From the NCBI RefSeq assembly GCF_918698245.1, contig NZ_CAKKMS010000007.1:186001-250000 (forward strand): a stretch of DNA of 64,000 nt, read 5' to 3'. Below the pieces are notes generated by a model. That model was not told the origin of the DNA. It worked only from the letters and a program-made list of their open reading frames with translations, and ran no database searches. The first letter of the stretch is position 1, and each line of letters begins with the position of its first letter. The DNA is from Pedobacter sp. Bi126. Its GTDB lineage: Bacteria; Bacteroidota; Bacteroidia; Sphingobacteriales; Sphingobacteriaceae. Shown here piece by piece: positions 50,374-59,111 of the stretch. The translations under genes and the position numbers were made by a program.

Positions 50374-51048
50374 TTGAAAAAGATAAACCTACATATCGGA
50401 ATTCTGGTTGCGTTAACCGTAATTGTTTGTTGGTTTGTTTCTCTTTATTTCTTGCTTACATGGGATTTTGCCTGGAGCAATCCCTTAGTTTATCTGATGA
50501 TTGTTGTTCAAATGCATTTGTACACGGGTCTGTTTATTACCGCCCACGATGCGATGCACGGAACGATATCGCCGAACAAAAACGCAAATAATTTTATTGG
50601 CTATCTTTCCGTTTTTCTCTATGCAGGTTTTTTTTATAACCGTTTGTATGCGAAACATCACCAGCATCACCGTCATGTGCATACCGAAAACGATCCGGAT
50701 TTTGCGCCGCATGGCTTTTGGAAATGGTATTTCCGTTTCATGCTAAATTATGTTACAATAATTCAATTGGTAATTATGGCCATAGCTTATAATGTGTTGA
50801 AAATCTGGATTGATGAAAAAAACCTGCTGTTGTTTTGGGTACTGCCATCCTTATTAAGCACTTTTCAGTTATTTTATTTCGGAACCTATTTGCCGCATAA
50901 GGGGGAGCACGATAATGAATATCATTCTTCTACCTTACAGAAAAATCATTTTGTTGCCTTTATTACCTGTTACTTTTTTGGCTATCATTTAGAACATCAC
51001 CAAAAACCAAGCATGCCTTGGTGGCAACTGCATAAAATGAAGCGATAG
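50374..51048 (+). CDS. crtW: CrtW-like carotenoid ketolase (fatty-acid desaturase superfamily)
   Basis: A 224-residue membrane protein with four helices and three histidine boxes: HDAMHG, HHQHHRHVH, and HLEHHQKP. The motif NDPDFAPHGFWKWYFRF is characteristic of CrtW ketolases. It is expected to place a 4-keto group on a beta-ring. No ATG exists in frame after a stop at 50365: the start is TTG 50374 (Met-Lys-Lys). It lies in the same direction as the CruF-ispH genes but is separated by a REP palindrome. Confidence 0.87.
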   Translation: MKKINLHIGILVALTVIVCWFVSLYFLLTWDFAWSNPLVYLMIVVQMHLYTGLFITAHDAMHGTISPNKNANNFIGYLSVFLYAGFFYNRLYAKHHQHHRHVHTENDPDFAPHGFWKWYFRFMLNYVTIIQLVIMAIAYNVLKIWIDEKNLLLFWVLPSLLSTFQLFYFGTYLPHKGEHDNEYHSSTLQKNHFVAFITCYFFGYHLEHHQKPSMPWWQLHKMKR

Positions 51049-51059
51049 TCGAGGTCGTG

Positions 51060-51083
51060 GTGTCAGATGTTACCATCCGACAC
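51060..51083. terminator. Hairpin after the ketolase gene
   Basis: GTGTCAGATG and CATCCGACAC form a 10-bp stem (one G-T pair) around TTAC. There is no T-run; a terminator or REP-like role is open. Confidence 0.45.
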
Positions 51084-51292
51084 TAATTAATATCCAAATA
51101 ATATTTTACTTGTTCGAATTGCCAGATAGTAACATCAAACAGCATACTGATGAATTTACAGGCTATTGCTCGATAGCTTGTGGAAGTATGAAATAACACT
51201 TTTTGACTAAAAAATGTTTGCAATCACATTTTAAGCATAGGGAAAAAACAATAAAAAGGCGATATTTGCGCCACGAAACATATTCTTTATAG

Positions 51293-52303
51293 ATGAGCAA
51301 AAAGGGGATTTTACTGGTAAATTTAGGAACACCTGATAGTCCGGCAACGGCAGATGTTAAAAAGTACTTAGATCAATTTTTAATGGACGAGCGGGTAATC
51401 GATATCCCTAAGTTAAACAGGACATTATTGGTAAAAGGTATTATTGTTCCTTTCCGTAGTCCTAAAACAGCAAAATTGTATAAAGAAATCTGGAACGAAA
51501 ATGGTTCACCGCTATTGTATTACAGCCGGTTACAGGCTGAAATGCTGCAGGAAAGATTGGGAGACGATTATCATGTAGAGCTGGCCATGCGCTACCAAAG
51601 CCCATCTGTTGCATCGGCGTTAGCCAATTTAAAAGCAGGTTTAGTAGAGAGCATCCAGGTTATTCCGATGTTTCCTCAATATGCCTCTGCAAGCACAGGG
51701 TCGGTAATGCAACTGGTAATGGAGCTGGTGAGCAAATGGCCAACGGTTCCACCAATATCATTTGTTAATTCATTCCATGATAACGAATTGATGATTAAAG
51801 TTTTTGCAGAAAATGCCAAAAAACATCATGTAGAAAGCTACGATCACGTATTGTTCAGCTTCCATGGCTTACCTGAACGTCAATTGTTAAAATGCGATCA
51901 TACTGGAAGTTACTGTTTGAAAAGCGCCGATTGCTGCCAGACATTAAACGATACCAATAAATTCTGTTATTCTGCACAAGGACATGATACGGCCAGATTA
52001 ATTGCCAAAGAATTAAATCTGTCAAAAGATCAATATACCGTTTGTTTCCAATCGCGCTTAGGAAAAGAGCCATGGGTACAACCCTATACTACCGATGTGC
52101 TGAAGAAATTAGCCGGCGAAGGCAAAAAACGTCTTTTGGTTTTTAGCCCTGCTTTTGTGGCAGATTGTTTAGAAACGCTTTACGAAATCACGGTAGAATA
52201 TCACGAAGAATTTAAAGCTTTAGGTGGTGAACATGTTCAATTGGTAGAAAGTTTAAACGATAGTCCGGTGTTTATCGAGGCTTTGGCTGGAATGGTTAAA
52301 TAG
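51293..52303 (+). CDS. hemH: Ferrochelatase
   Basis: HemH inserts iron into protoporphyrin IX. The 336-residue protein shows the N-terminal KGILLVNLGTPDSP, the active-site histidine in FSFHGLPERQL, and VFSPAFVADCLETLYEI near the end. The inserted KCDHTGSYCLKSADCCQ segment carries extra cysteines that could be a structural or redox feature; several bacterial ferrochelatases bind [2Fe-2S], but here the positions are not the usual C-terminal ones. gntK follows by 7 bases. Confidence 0.96.
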   Translation: MSKKGILLVNLGTPDSPATADVKKYLDQFLMDERVIDIPKLNRTLLVKGIIVPFRSPKTAKLYKEIWNENGSPLLYYSRLQAEMLQERLGDDYHVELAMRYQSPSVASALANLKAGLVESIQVIPMFPQYASASTGSVMQLVMELVSKWPTVPPISFVNSFHDNELMIKVFAENAKKHHVESYDHVLFSFHGLPERQLLKCDHTGSYCLKSADCCQTLNDTNKFCYSAQGHDTARLIAKELNLSKDQYTVCFQSRLGKEPWVQPYTTDVLKKLAGEGKKRLLVFSPAFVADCLETLYEITVEYHEEFKALGGEHVQLVESLNDSPVFIEALAGMVK

Positions 52304-52310
52304 TTTAAAT

Positions 52311-52817
52311 ATGGCGAGCTTTATTATTTTAATGGGTGTTTCGGGAAGTGGTAAAACAGTAGTTGGTAAAGCTTTGGCCCCGAGAATAAATGCTGAATTT
52401 ATAGATGGCGATAACCTGCATTCGCAACGTAATGTAGATAAAATGGCTGCCGGAATTCCGTTAACAGATGCTGATCGTTTAGATTGGCTGCAATTGATTG
52501 CGAAGGTTGGTCGCGAACATGTTGCTCATGGATCGACATGCATTATTGCCTGTTCTGCATTGAAAAAATCTTACCGCGATTTGCTAAGAACAGATAATAC
52601 ATCAATCCGCTTTGTTTATTTAAAAGGAAATTTCGATTTAATCCACGATCGGATTGCTAAGCGATCTCATCAGTACATGCCTTCTAGTTTATTAAAAAGC
52701 CAGTTTGAAACATTGGAAGAGCCTCAGGCTGATGAACAGGATGTGATAACGGTTTCAATTGATCAGGATATTCCCCAGATTGTGGAAGAAATTGCTAAGG
52801 CTGATCTGATTTCGTAA
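52311..52817 (+). CDS. gntK: Gluconokinase
   Basis: GntK phosphorylates D-gluconate to 6-phosphogluconate. The 168-residue protein has the P-loop MGVSGSGKT at residues 8-16, the substrate motif FIDGDNLHSQRNVDKMAAG, PLTDADRLDWL and CSALKKSYRDLLR. Length and motifs are complete. It is 7 bases after hemH, an arrangement whose metabolic link is unclear. Its 3' end overlaps the convergent waaA gene by 23 bases. Confidence 0.95.
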   Translation: MASFIILMGVSGSGKTVVGKALAPRINAEFIDGDNLHSQRNVDKMAAGIPLTDADRLDWLQLIAKVGREHVAHGSTCIIACSALKKSYRDLLRTDNTSIRFVYLKGNFDLIHDRIAKRSHQYMPSSLLKSQFETLEEPQADEQDVITVSIDQDIPQIVEEIAKADLIS

Positions 52818-54027
52818 TCATCGAAATAATCTGATCGGTTGCCCCTTTTTTATCTGTAACATATCTTTTGGCCTGCGCTGCGGCATCTTCATTTTTGGCA
52901 AAATCCTCAAAAGCACCGATTAATTTCTCAACAGTAGAAATGCTTTTGGCTGCACCTATAGCAATTAGATCTTTGGCTTCCTGAAATTTATCATATTTCG
53001 GGCCGAAAATTACAGGCAAACCAAACGCTGCGGCTTCTAAAGTGTTGTGTATTCCTGTTCCAAAACCGCCACCAATATAAGCTACATTTCCGTATTGATA
53101 GAGAGAAGAAAGCATGCCGATGTTGTCTATAATGAGCGTTTGGTGTTCGGCGTTTGGCGTTTGATTAGACGAGTTGAAAATTGAAAACCGCACACTGCCA
53201 ACTGAAAACTGTTTCTCGATACTTTCAATATGGCTTTCGTGGATCTCGTGTGGCGCGATAATAAACTTCCAGCTGGGATATTTTTCAGGTAAAGCCGATA
53301 ATATTTTTTCATCTTCAGGCCAGGTACTTCCGCAAATCAATGTGGGGGAGTTGCCAATAAAACTTTCGATTTGGCTAAGCTGTTTGGGCGATTGCGCATT
53401 TTCGTAAACACGGTCGAAACGGGTATCGCCATTTATCGTGACATTATTTAATCCGATCGATTTTAAAAGATTTTTACTTTCTTCGTTTTGCACAAAAAAG
53501 TAAGTAACAGATTTTAAAATATTGCGGTAAAAGCCACCATACCATTTAAAAAATGCCTGGCTTTCTCTAAAAATACCAGAAATCACATATAAAGGAATTT
53601 CGCGGTCTTTTAATTCTTTAAAATAAAAATGCCAAAATTCGTATTTGGTAAAAATGGCCATTTCGGGATTAATGCTTGCTATAAAACGTTTGGCGTTGGC
53701 TGCGGTATCAATAGGAAGATAAAATACATCTGCAAGGGCATAATTTTTCCGGATTTCGTATCCCGAAGGGGAGAAAAAAGTAACTACGATTTTTTTAGCT
53801 GGATAAAGCGATTTTAGTTTTTCTAAAACCGGTCGGCCCTGTTCAAATTCTCCTAAAGAAGCAAAATGAAACCATATGTGTTTTTCGCTCGGATTAATTT
53901 TCTGAGCAATTTTTGTATAGCTATTTTTACGGCCATTTATAAACAGTTTAGCCTTAGGATCGAATAATGAAAATGTCCTGATAAGCAAAGTGTAAAGCCG
54001 AATTCCGATTATGTAAAGCAAAAGCAT
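52795..54027 (-). CDS. waaA: 3-deoxy-D-manno-octulosonic acid transferase (KDO transferase)
   Basis: WaaA adds KDO to lipid IVA in LPS core assembly. From ATG 54027 the protein is 410 residues with an N-terminal membrane anchor, then two GT-B domains: HFASLGEFEQGRPV (active-site Glu), the donor-site ICGSTWPEDE and GTGIHNTLEAAAFGLPVIFG near the end. A TTG at 54054 could add nine residues, but the near-consensus -7 TATCTTGG at 54057-54050 overlaps it, so ATG 54027 is chosen. The 3' end overlaps gntK convergently. Confidence 0.94.
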   Translation of the reverse strand: MLLLYIIGIRLYTLLIRTFSLFDPKAKLFINGRKNSYTKIAQKINPSEKHIWFHFASLGEFEQGRPVLEKLKSLYPAKKIVVTFFSPSGYEIRKNYALADVFYLPIDTAANAKRFIASINPEMAIFTKYEFWHFYFKELKDREIPLYVISGIFRESQAFFKWYGGFYRNILKSVTYFFVQNEESKNLLKSIGLNNVTINGDTRFDRVYENAQSPKQLSQIESFIGNSPTLICGSTWPEDEKILSALPEKYPSWKFIIAPHEIHESHIESIEKQFSVGSVRFSIFNSSNQTPNAEHQTLIIDNIGMLSSLYQYGNVAYIGGGFGTGIHNTLEAAAFGLPVIFGPKYDKFQEAKDLIAIGAAKSISTVEKLIGAFEDFAKNEDAAAQAKRYVTDKKGATDQIISMITKSDQP

Positions 54028-54234
54028 TAGTGTAATTTCATATCTTCGTGCCAAGATAAAACGAATATATTTAAAAAGCTTAAAAATATATGGAGTCGTC
54101 GCAATTTGGCCTATCGTTCAATACTATAAATAGACAGGTCGTGATTACTCCATAAGTTGCGAAAAGTAACCGAGCTTACGAGCTCATTAAAACCGTTAAG
54201 AAACAATTTAATATTGTTTAATAAATTATAACAG

Positions 54235-55545
54235 ATGAAGATAGCCGTTATTGGTACCGGATACGTAGGTTTAGTTACCGGAACCTGTTTAGCAGAAACA
54301 GGAAATGATGTAATATGTGTTGACATTAATGAAGCGAAAGTAAAGCAGATGCAGGCTGGCGAAGTACCGATTTACGAGCCTGGTTTAGATCTTTTGTTCC
54401 ATAGAAATATAGAACAGGAAAGGTTGACTTTTACAACAAATCTTGCAGATGCTGTAAAAGATGCGCAGATTATTTTTATGGCTTTGCCAACGCCTCCGGG
54501 TGGAGATGGTGCTGCTGATCTTTCTTATATTTTAGGCGCTGCAAAGGATATTTCAAAACTGATTACCGAGTATAAGGTCATCGTAAATAAATCAACGGTT
54601 CCGGTTGGGACGGCCGATAAGGTAAAGGCTGTTTTTGCCGAAAATACTTCGATTGAAGTAGATGTGGTATCCAATCCTGAGTTTTTAAGGGAGGGTGTAG
54701 CAGTTGATGATTTTATGAAACCTGACCGCGTGGTTTTAGGAACTAAAAGCGAAAGAGCGAAAAAGCTGATGGCTGAATTATACGGTCCTTATGTACGTCA
54801 GGGGAATCCAATTCTTTTTATGGACGAGCGTTCTTCTGAATTGACTAAATATGCGGCAAACTCTTTCCTTGCCACCAAAATTACCTTCATGAACGAGGTC
54901 GCCAACCTTTGCGAACTTGTAGGTGCTGATGTTGATTCGGTAAGAAGGGGCATAGGTTCTGATGACCGTATCGGTAAACGTTTCCTTTTTCCAGGAGTAG
55001 GTTACGGCGGTTCATGTTTCCCTAAAGATGTTCAGGCACTGGTAAAATCATCTGATGATTATGCCTACGATTTTCAGATCCTGAAATCGGTAATGGAGGT
55101 TAATGAAAGACAAAAAACAATCCTGGTTGACAAAGTGATTAAATATTATAAAGGTGACATAAAGGGCAAACATTTTGCACTTTGGGGCCTTGCTTTTAAA
55201 CCAGAAACCGACGATATCCGCGAGGCACCGGCCTTATATATTATTGATGCGCTGGTTAAGAACGGCGCAACCGTTACCGTGTTCGATCCAGAGGCAATGA
55301 CAAATGTTAAAAACATTATTGGCGATCAGGTAAACTATGCTAAAAACCAATACGAAGCTTTAGAAGGTGCTGACGCACTGTTGATTGCAACAGAATGGTC
55401 GGTTTTCCGTAACCCTGATTTTGAAAAAATTGATAATATCTTAAAAAATAAAGTGGTTTTCGATGGCAGGAATTTGTACGATTTGCAAAAAATGATCGAT
55501 CTTGGCTATTATTATAACAGCATAGGTAGAAAACTAATAGATTAA
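54235..55545 (+). CDS. ugd: UDP-glucose 6-dehydrogenase
   Basis: Ugd oxidises UDP-glucose to UDP-glucuronate with two NAD+. The 436-residue protein has the NAD motif GTGYVGLVTG, ALPTPPGGDGAADLSYI, and the catalytic Cys261 in GVGYGGSCFPKDV; FALWGLAFKPETDDIREAPA is the UDP-binding segment. First gene of a five-gene operon with spacings of 0-17 bases; the next enzyme uses its product. Confidence 0.97.
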   Translation: MKIAVIGTGYVGLVTGTCLAETGNDVICVDINEAKVKQMQAGEVPIYEPGLDLLFHRNIEQERLTFTTNLADAVKDAQIIFMALPTPPGGDGAADLSYILGAAKDISKLITEYKVIVNKSTVPVGTADKVKAVFAENTSIEVDVVSNPEFLREGVAVDDFMKPDRVVLGTKSERAKKLMAELYGPYVRQGNPILFMDERSSELTKYAANSFLATKITFMNEVANLCELVGADVDSVRRGIGSDDRIGKRFLFPGVGYGGSCFPKDVQALVKSSDDYAYDFQILKSVMEVNERQKTILVDKVIKYYKGDIKGKHFALWGLAFKPETDDIREAPALYIIDALVKNGATVTVFDPEAMTNVKNIIGDQVNYAKNQYEALEGADALLIATEWSVFRNPDFEKIDNILKNKVVFDGRNLYDLQKMIDLGYYYNSIGRKLID

Positions 55546-55546
55546 A

Positions 55547-56536
55547 ATGGGTCAGAAGAGAATATTGATTACAGGTGCAGCCGGATTTTTAGGTTCGCAT
55601 CTTTGTGATCGTTTTGTGAAAGAGGGTTATCACGTTATCGGAATGGATAACCTGATTACAGGCGATATGGCAAATATCGAACATCTGTTCAAGCTGGAGA
55701 ATTTCGAATTTTATAACCACGATGTTTCCAAATTTGTACATATTCCAGGTAAACTTCACTACATTTTACACTTTGCTTCACCTGCAAGTCCGATCGATTA
55801 TCTTAAAATCCCGATCCAGACACTTAAAGTAGGTTCTTTGGGTACCCATAATCTTTTAGGTCTTGCCAGAAATAAAAATGCAAGGATGCTGATTGCATCA
55901 ACTTCAGAAGTATATGGCGATCCAAATGTGAATCCTCAGCCAGAGGAATATTGGGGTAACGTAAATCCGGTTGGTCCACGTGGCGTTTACGATGAAGCCA
56001 AACGTTTTCAGGAAGCCATAACCATGGCCTACCATACTTTTCATGGTGTAGAAACCAGAATTGTAAGGATCTTTAACACTTATGGGCCCAGAATGCGCCT
56101 GAATGATGGCCGTGTTTTACCTGCTTTTATCGGGCAAGCTTTAAGAGGCGAAGATTTAACTATCTTTGGCGACGGAAGTCAGACACGTTCTTTCTGTTAT
56201 GTTGATGACCTGATTGAAGGAATTTATCGTTTATTGATGAGTGATTATGCGCAGCCGGTAAACATTGGTAATCCGGATGAAATCACCATCAAGCAGTTCT
56301 GTGAGGAAATTATCAAACTTACCGGCACCACGCAGAAAATTGTTTATAAAGAACTTCCGCAGGATGATCCTAAACAGCGCAGACCCGATATTACCAAAGC
56401 GAGAGATATATTGGGATGGGAGCCAAAAGTAGGCCGTGCTGAAGGATTGAAGATTACATACGAATATTTTAAATCATTGCCTGCAGAGGCTTTGGAGAAG
56501 ATAGATCATAAAGATTTTACCACATTTAACCGTTAA
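55547..56536 (+). CDS. uxs: UDP-glucuronate decarboxylase (UDP-xylose synthase), SDR family
   Basis: This 329-residue SDR protein has NAD motif TGAAGFLGSHLCD, catalytic Thr/Ser in ASTSEVYGDP, and YDEAKR (Tyr and Lys). HFASPASPIDYLKIPIQTLK and the NTYGPRMRLNDGRVLP segment are typical of UXS enzymes that make UDP-xylose from UDP-glucuronate. It is 1 base after ugd, which supplies the substrate. UDP-galacturonate or dTDP-glucose dehydratase-type activity is less likely given these motifs. Confidence 0.92.
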   Translation: MGQKRILITGAAGFLGSHLCDRFVKEGYHVIGMDNLITGDMANIEHLFKLENFEFYNHDVSKFVHIPGKLHYILHFASPASPIDYLKIPIQTLKVGSLGTHNLLGLARNKNARMLIASTSEVYGDPNVNPQPEEYWGNVNPVGPRGVYDEAKRFQEAITMAYHTFHGVETRIVRIFNTYGPRMRLNDGRVLPAFIGQALRGEDLTIFGDGSQTRSFCYVDDLIEGIYRLLMSDYAQPVNIGNPDEITIKQFCEEIIKLTGTTQKIVYKELPQDDPKQRRPDITKARDILGWEPKVGRAEGLKITYEYFKSLPAEALEKIDHKDFTTFNR

Positions 56537-56537
56537 A

Positions 56538-57560
56538 ATGGCAAAAATACTAGTTACTGGTGGAACAGGATACATAGGTTCGCACACAGCAGTAGAGTTA
56601 CACAACGCAGGATACGAAGTCGTAATTGTAGATAACCTTTCTAATTCGAACATTAAAATTTTAACCCAGCTTCATGCCATCACTGGCAAATGGTTCGATT
56701 TTCATGAAATCGATCTACAGGATGATAGAGCAGTTCAGGAATTTGCAGAAAACCATACCGATATTGATGGAATTATCCATTTTGCAGCATCAAAAGCTGT
56801 TGGCGAATCGGTAGAACAACCCTTAAAGTATTATAAAAACAATTTTTACGGTTTAATTAACCTGTTAACTTCGTTTAACAGGAAGATTAATTTTGTGTTT
56901 TCTTCATCTTGTACCGTTTATGGTCAGCCAGAAACTTTACCCGTAACTGAGGCTGCACCAGTACAGAAAGCTGAATCTCCTTACGGAAATACCAAGCAGA
57001 TTGCCGAGGAAATATTAGCAGAAACAGCTGCAGTAACACCTGATTTAAATGTAATTGCTTTACGTTATTTTAACCCGGTTGGTGCACACGAAACTGCTTT
57101 GATCGGTGAACTACCAAATGGTGTTCCTGCCAATCTTGTCCCTTTCATTACGCAATCGGCTATTGGCAAACGTGGTCCGATTACTGTTTATGGCGACGAT
57201 TACAATACGCCTGATGGTTCTGCCATCCGCGATTATATTCATGTGGTTGATCTGGCAAAGGCACACGTTGCAGCGATTAAGAAACTGGAAGAAGGAAATC
57301 CTAACGGTAATTACGATGTTTTCAATATCGGTACCGGTAAAGGCTCTTCAGTTTTAGAAATTATTGCAGCTTTCGAAAAAGTGAACGGAGAGAAACTTGA
57401 GTATAAAATCGGTCCAAGAAGGGCAGGTGATATTGTTCAGATTTATGGCGACGTTCAAAAATCGAATAAAGAACTGGGCTGGAAAGCCAATCTTGATATC
57501 AATGAGATGATGCGCTCTGCATGGGAGTGGGAAAAATATATCAAGGCTAACCCTTTTTAA
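56538..57560 (+). CDS. galE: UDP-glucose 4-epimerase
   Basis: GalE interconverts UDP-glucose and UDP-galactose. The 340-residue protein has TGGTGYIGSHTAVELHNAGY, VFSSSCTVYGQPE (Ser/Thr) and YGNTKQIAEEI (Tyr, Lys), and RYFNPVGAHET for UDP binding. Length normal. It is 1 base after uxs; because UDP-xylose is made upstream, epimerisation of UDP-xylose to UDP-arabinose by this enzyme is possible but not shown. Confidence 0.95.
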   Translation: MAKILVTGGTGYIGSHTAVELHNAGYEVVIVDNLSNSNIKILTQLHAITGKWFDFHEIDLQDDRAVQEFAENHTDIDGIIHFAASKAVGESVEQPLKYYKNNFYGLINLLTSFNRKINFVFSSSCTVYGQPETLPVTEAAPVQKAESPYGNTKQIAEEILAETAAVTPDLNVIALRYFNPVGAHETALIGELPNGVPANLVPFITQSAIGKRGPITVYGDDYNTPDGSAIRDYIHVVDLAKAHVAAIKKLEEGNPNGNYDVFNIGTGKGSSVLEIIAAFEKVNGEKLEYKIGPRRAGDIVQIYGDVQKSNKELGWKANLDINEMMRSAWEWEKYIKANPF

Positions 57561-58118
57561 ATGAAGTTATCGGAGCACAAAGATCTAAAAACTGCTATAA
57601 CAGAATTGCCTGTCAAAGAAAAAGACAAGCTATTGCTGCGTTTGGTGGCCAAAGATAAAGTGCTTACAGAGCATCTTCATTATAAATTATTAGAAGATGA
57701 AACCGATTTGGAAGATCGGAAGGAGAGGATTAAAGCCGATGTAGAAGAACAGGTTCTGGAACTGAAAAAACTAAATGCCAAAGAGGCATTGGTAAAGGTT
57801 CGGAAGATGATCACCTCGGTTAATCATTTTTATAAAGTGACAAAAGATCCTGTTGGGGAGGTAGAATTGAAACTATTTATCCTCAATGCCATCCCTTTTG
57901 ATTATAAGAAATCAATTTTTGGTTATCGCGATTTTATGATGCTTTTCAGTATATTTTACTTAAAAACTGTCGCGGTAACCATAAACAAATTCAAAAAACT
58001 GCACGAAGACTTGCAGTTTGATTTAAGTGAAGACTTAAATAATTTGCTCGATAAAATCTATTCCTCTAAATTAGCTGGTGCAGCAGAGGCAAGTAATTTG
58101 CCAAAGGAGATAAGTTAA
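57561..58118 (+). CDS. Hypothetical conserved protein in UDP-sugar operon
   Basis: A 185-residue cytosolic protein, rich in K, L and E, with a predicted helical bundle: residues 10-60 and 90-170 form long helices, including a DYKKSIFGYRDFMMLFSIFY amphipathic segment. No catalytic motif is seen. It starts directly after the galE stop (no gap) and 17 bases before the phosphatase gene, so co-expression in the polysaccharide operon is likely. Function is not known. Confidence 0.8.
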   Translation: MKLSEHKDLKTAITELPVKEKDKLLLRLVAKDKVLTEHLHYKLLEDETDLEDRKERIKADVEEQVLELKKLNAKEALVKVRKMITSVNHFYKVTKDPVGEVELKLFILNAIPFDYKKSIFGYRDFMMLFSIFYLKTVAVTINKFKKLHEDLQFDLSEDLNNLLDKIYSSKLAGAAEASNLPKEIS

Positions 58119-58135
58119 AGCTATGATCTATCAGT

Positions 58136-58873
58136 ATGTTCGGATTATTTAAAAAGAAAAAAATAGCACCCGAATTTAATTTCTCTGGTATCGGCACAGA
58201 TATGCACTCGCACATTATTCCAGGGATTGATGATGGCGCACAAACGTTAAAAGATTCTCTTCTTTTGGCTAAAAAATTTAAAGATTTGGGTTATAAGAAG
58301 CTAATCGCCACTCCGCACATCATGGCCGATTATTTTCGGAATACGCCCGATACCATTAACCATGGATTGGACACGTTAAGAAAAGGTTTACAGGAAATCG
58401 AACTCGATCTGGAGGTTGATGCCGCTGCCGAATATTATCTGGATGAAACCTTAGAGAAAAAAATCAGACAGAAAGAGGTTTTAACTTTTGGTAATAATTA
58501 TCTTTTGTTTGAATTATCATATATAAACGCCCCTCAAAACCTGATCGATTTTATAAAAATGATGCAGGATGCCGGATACAAACCTGTGCTGGCGCATCCT
58601 GAGCGTTATCCTTACTACTACAATTCTTTCGAAAGCTATCATCAGATCAGAGAAACCGGCTGCCTGTTGCAGGTAAACGGTATTGCTTTAGCGGGTTATT
58701 ATGGCGCTGGTGCAAAAAAAGTAGCAGGAGAAATGGTCGAAAACCACATGGTCGATTTTGTAGGCAGCGATATGCACCATTTAAAACATGCTGCGGCGCT
58801 CGAAGATAGTCTTGGTACGCCCTTAATGCAACAACTGCTTACCCAGTCTCAATTGAATAACGCATTGCTTTAA
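58136..58873 (+). CDS. CpsB/YwqE-type protein-tyrosine phosphatase (PHP domain)
   Basis: The 245-residue protein has the PHP metal motifs DMHSHIIPGIDDG, ATPHIMADYF, LLFELSY, and VLAHPERYPYY, and SDMHHL near the end. CpsB/YwqE enzymes dephosphorylate the BY-kinase that controls exopolysaccharide polymerisation. The kinase is not in this window. It is the last gene of the ugd operon, so the sugar supply and regulator are linked. PHP hydrolase on another substrate is the alternative. Confidence 0.93.
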   Translation: MFGLFKKKKIAPEFNFSGIGTDMHSHIIPGIDDGAQTLKDSLLLAKKFKDLGYKKLIATPHIMADYFRNTPDTINHGLDTLRKGLQEIELDLEVDAAAEYYLDETLEKKIRQKEVLTFGNNYLLFELSYINAPQNLIDFIKMMQDAGYKPVLAHPERYPYYYNSFESYHQIRETGCLLQVNGIALAGYYGAGAKKVAGEMVENHMVDFVGSDMHHLKHAAALEDSLGTPLMQQLLTQSQLNNALL

Positions 58874-59111
58874 GGTTCATTAGCTCATTTGTCATTCGTT
58901 CATTGGTTTTGCAAGCAGCCAATTGTAAGTCTCGTCATCCTGAACTTGTTTAGGTTCTACAGCGGAGTAAATCCAGATAGACTAACCGCTAAACTTTCTA
59001 GTTAACCGATTTAAAAAATCACCAATTAGATGTATTAACCAGCAAGCGATTAATTATGTACTAATGAACCATTGACCATTGACTAATGAACCAATGCCCA
59101 ATGAACCAACT
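58874..59111. repeat. R3 low-complexity repeat and REP half-element
   Basis: TTCATTAGCTCATTTGTCAT at the left and ACTAATGAACCATTGACCAT/GAACCAATGCCC at the right are inverted and locally repeated words. CGTCATCCTGAACTTG (58934-58949) is a REP half. No gene. Confidence 0.6.
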
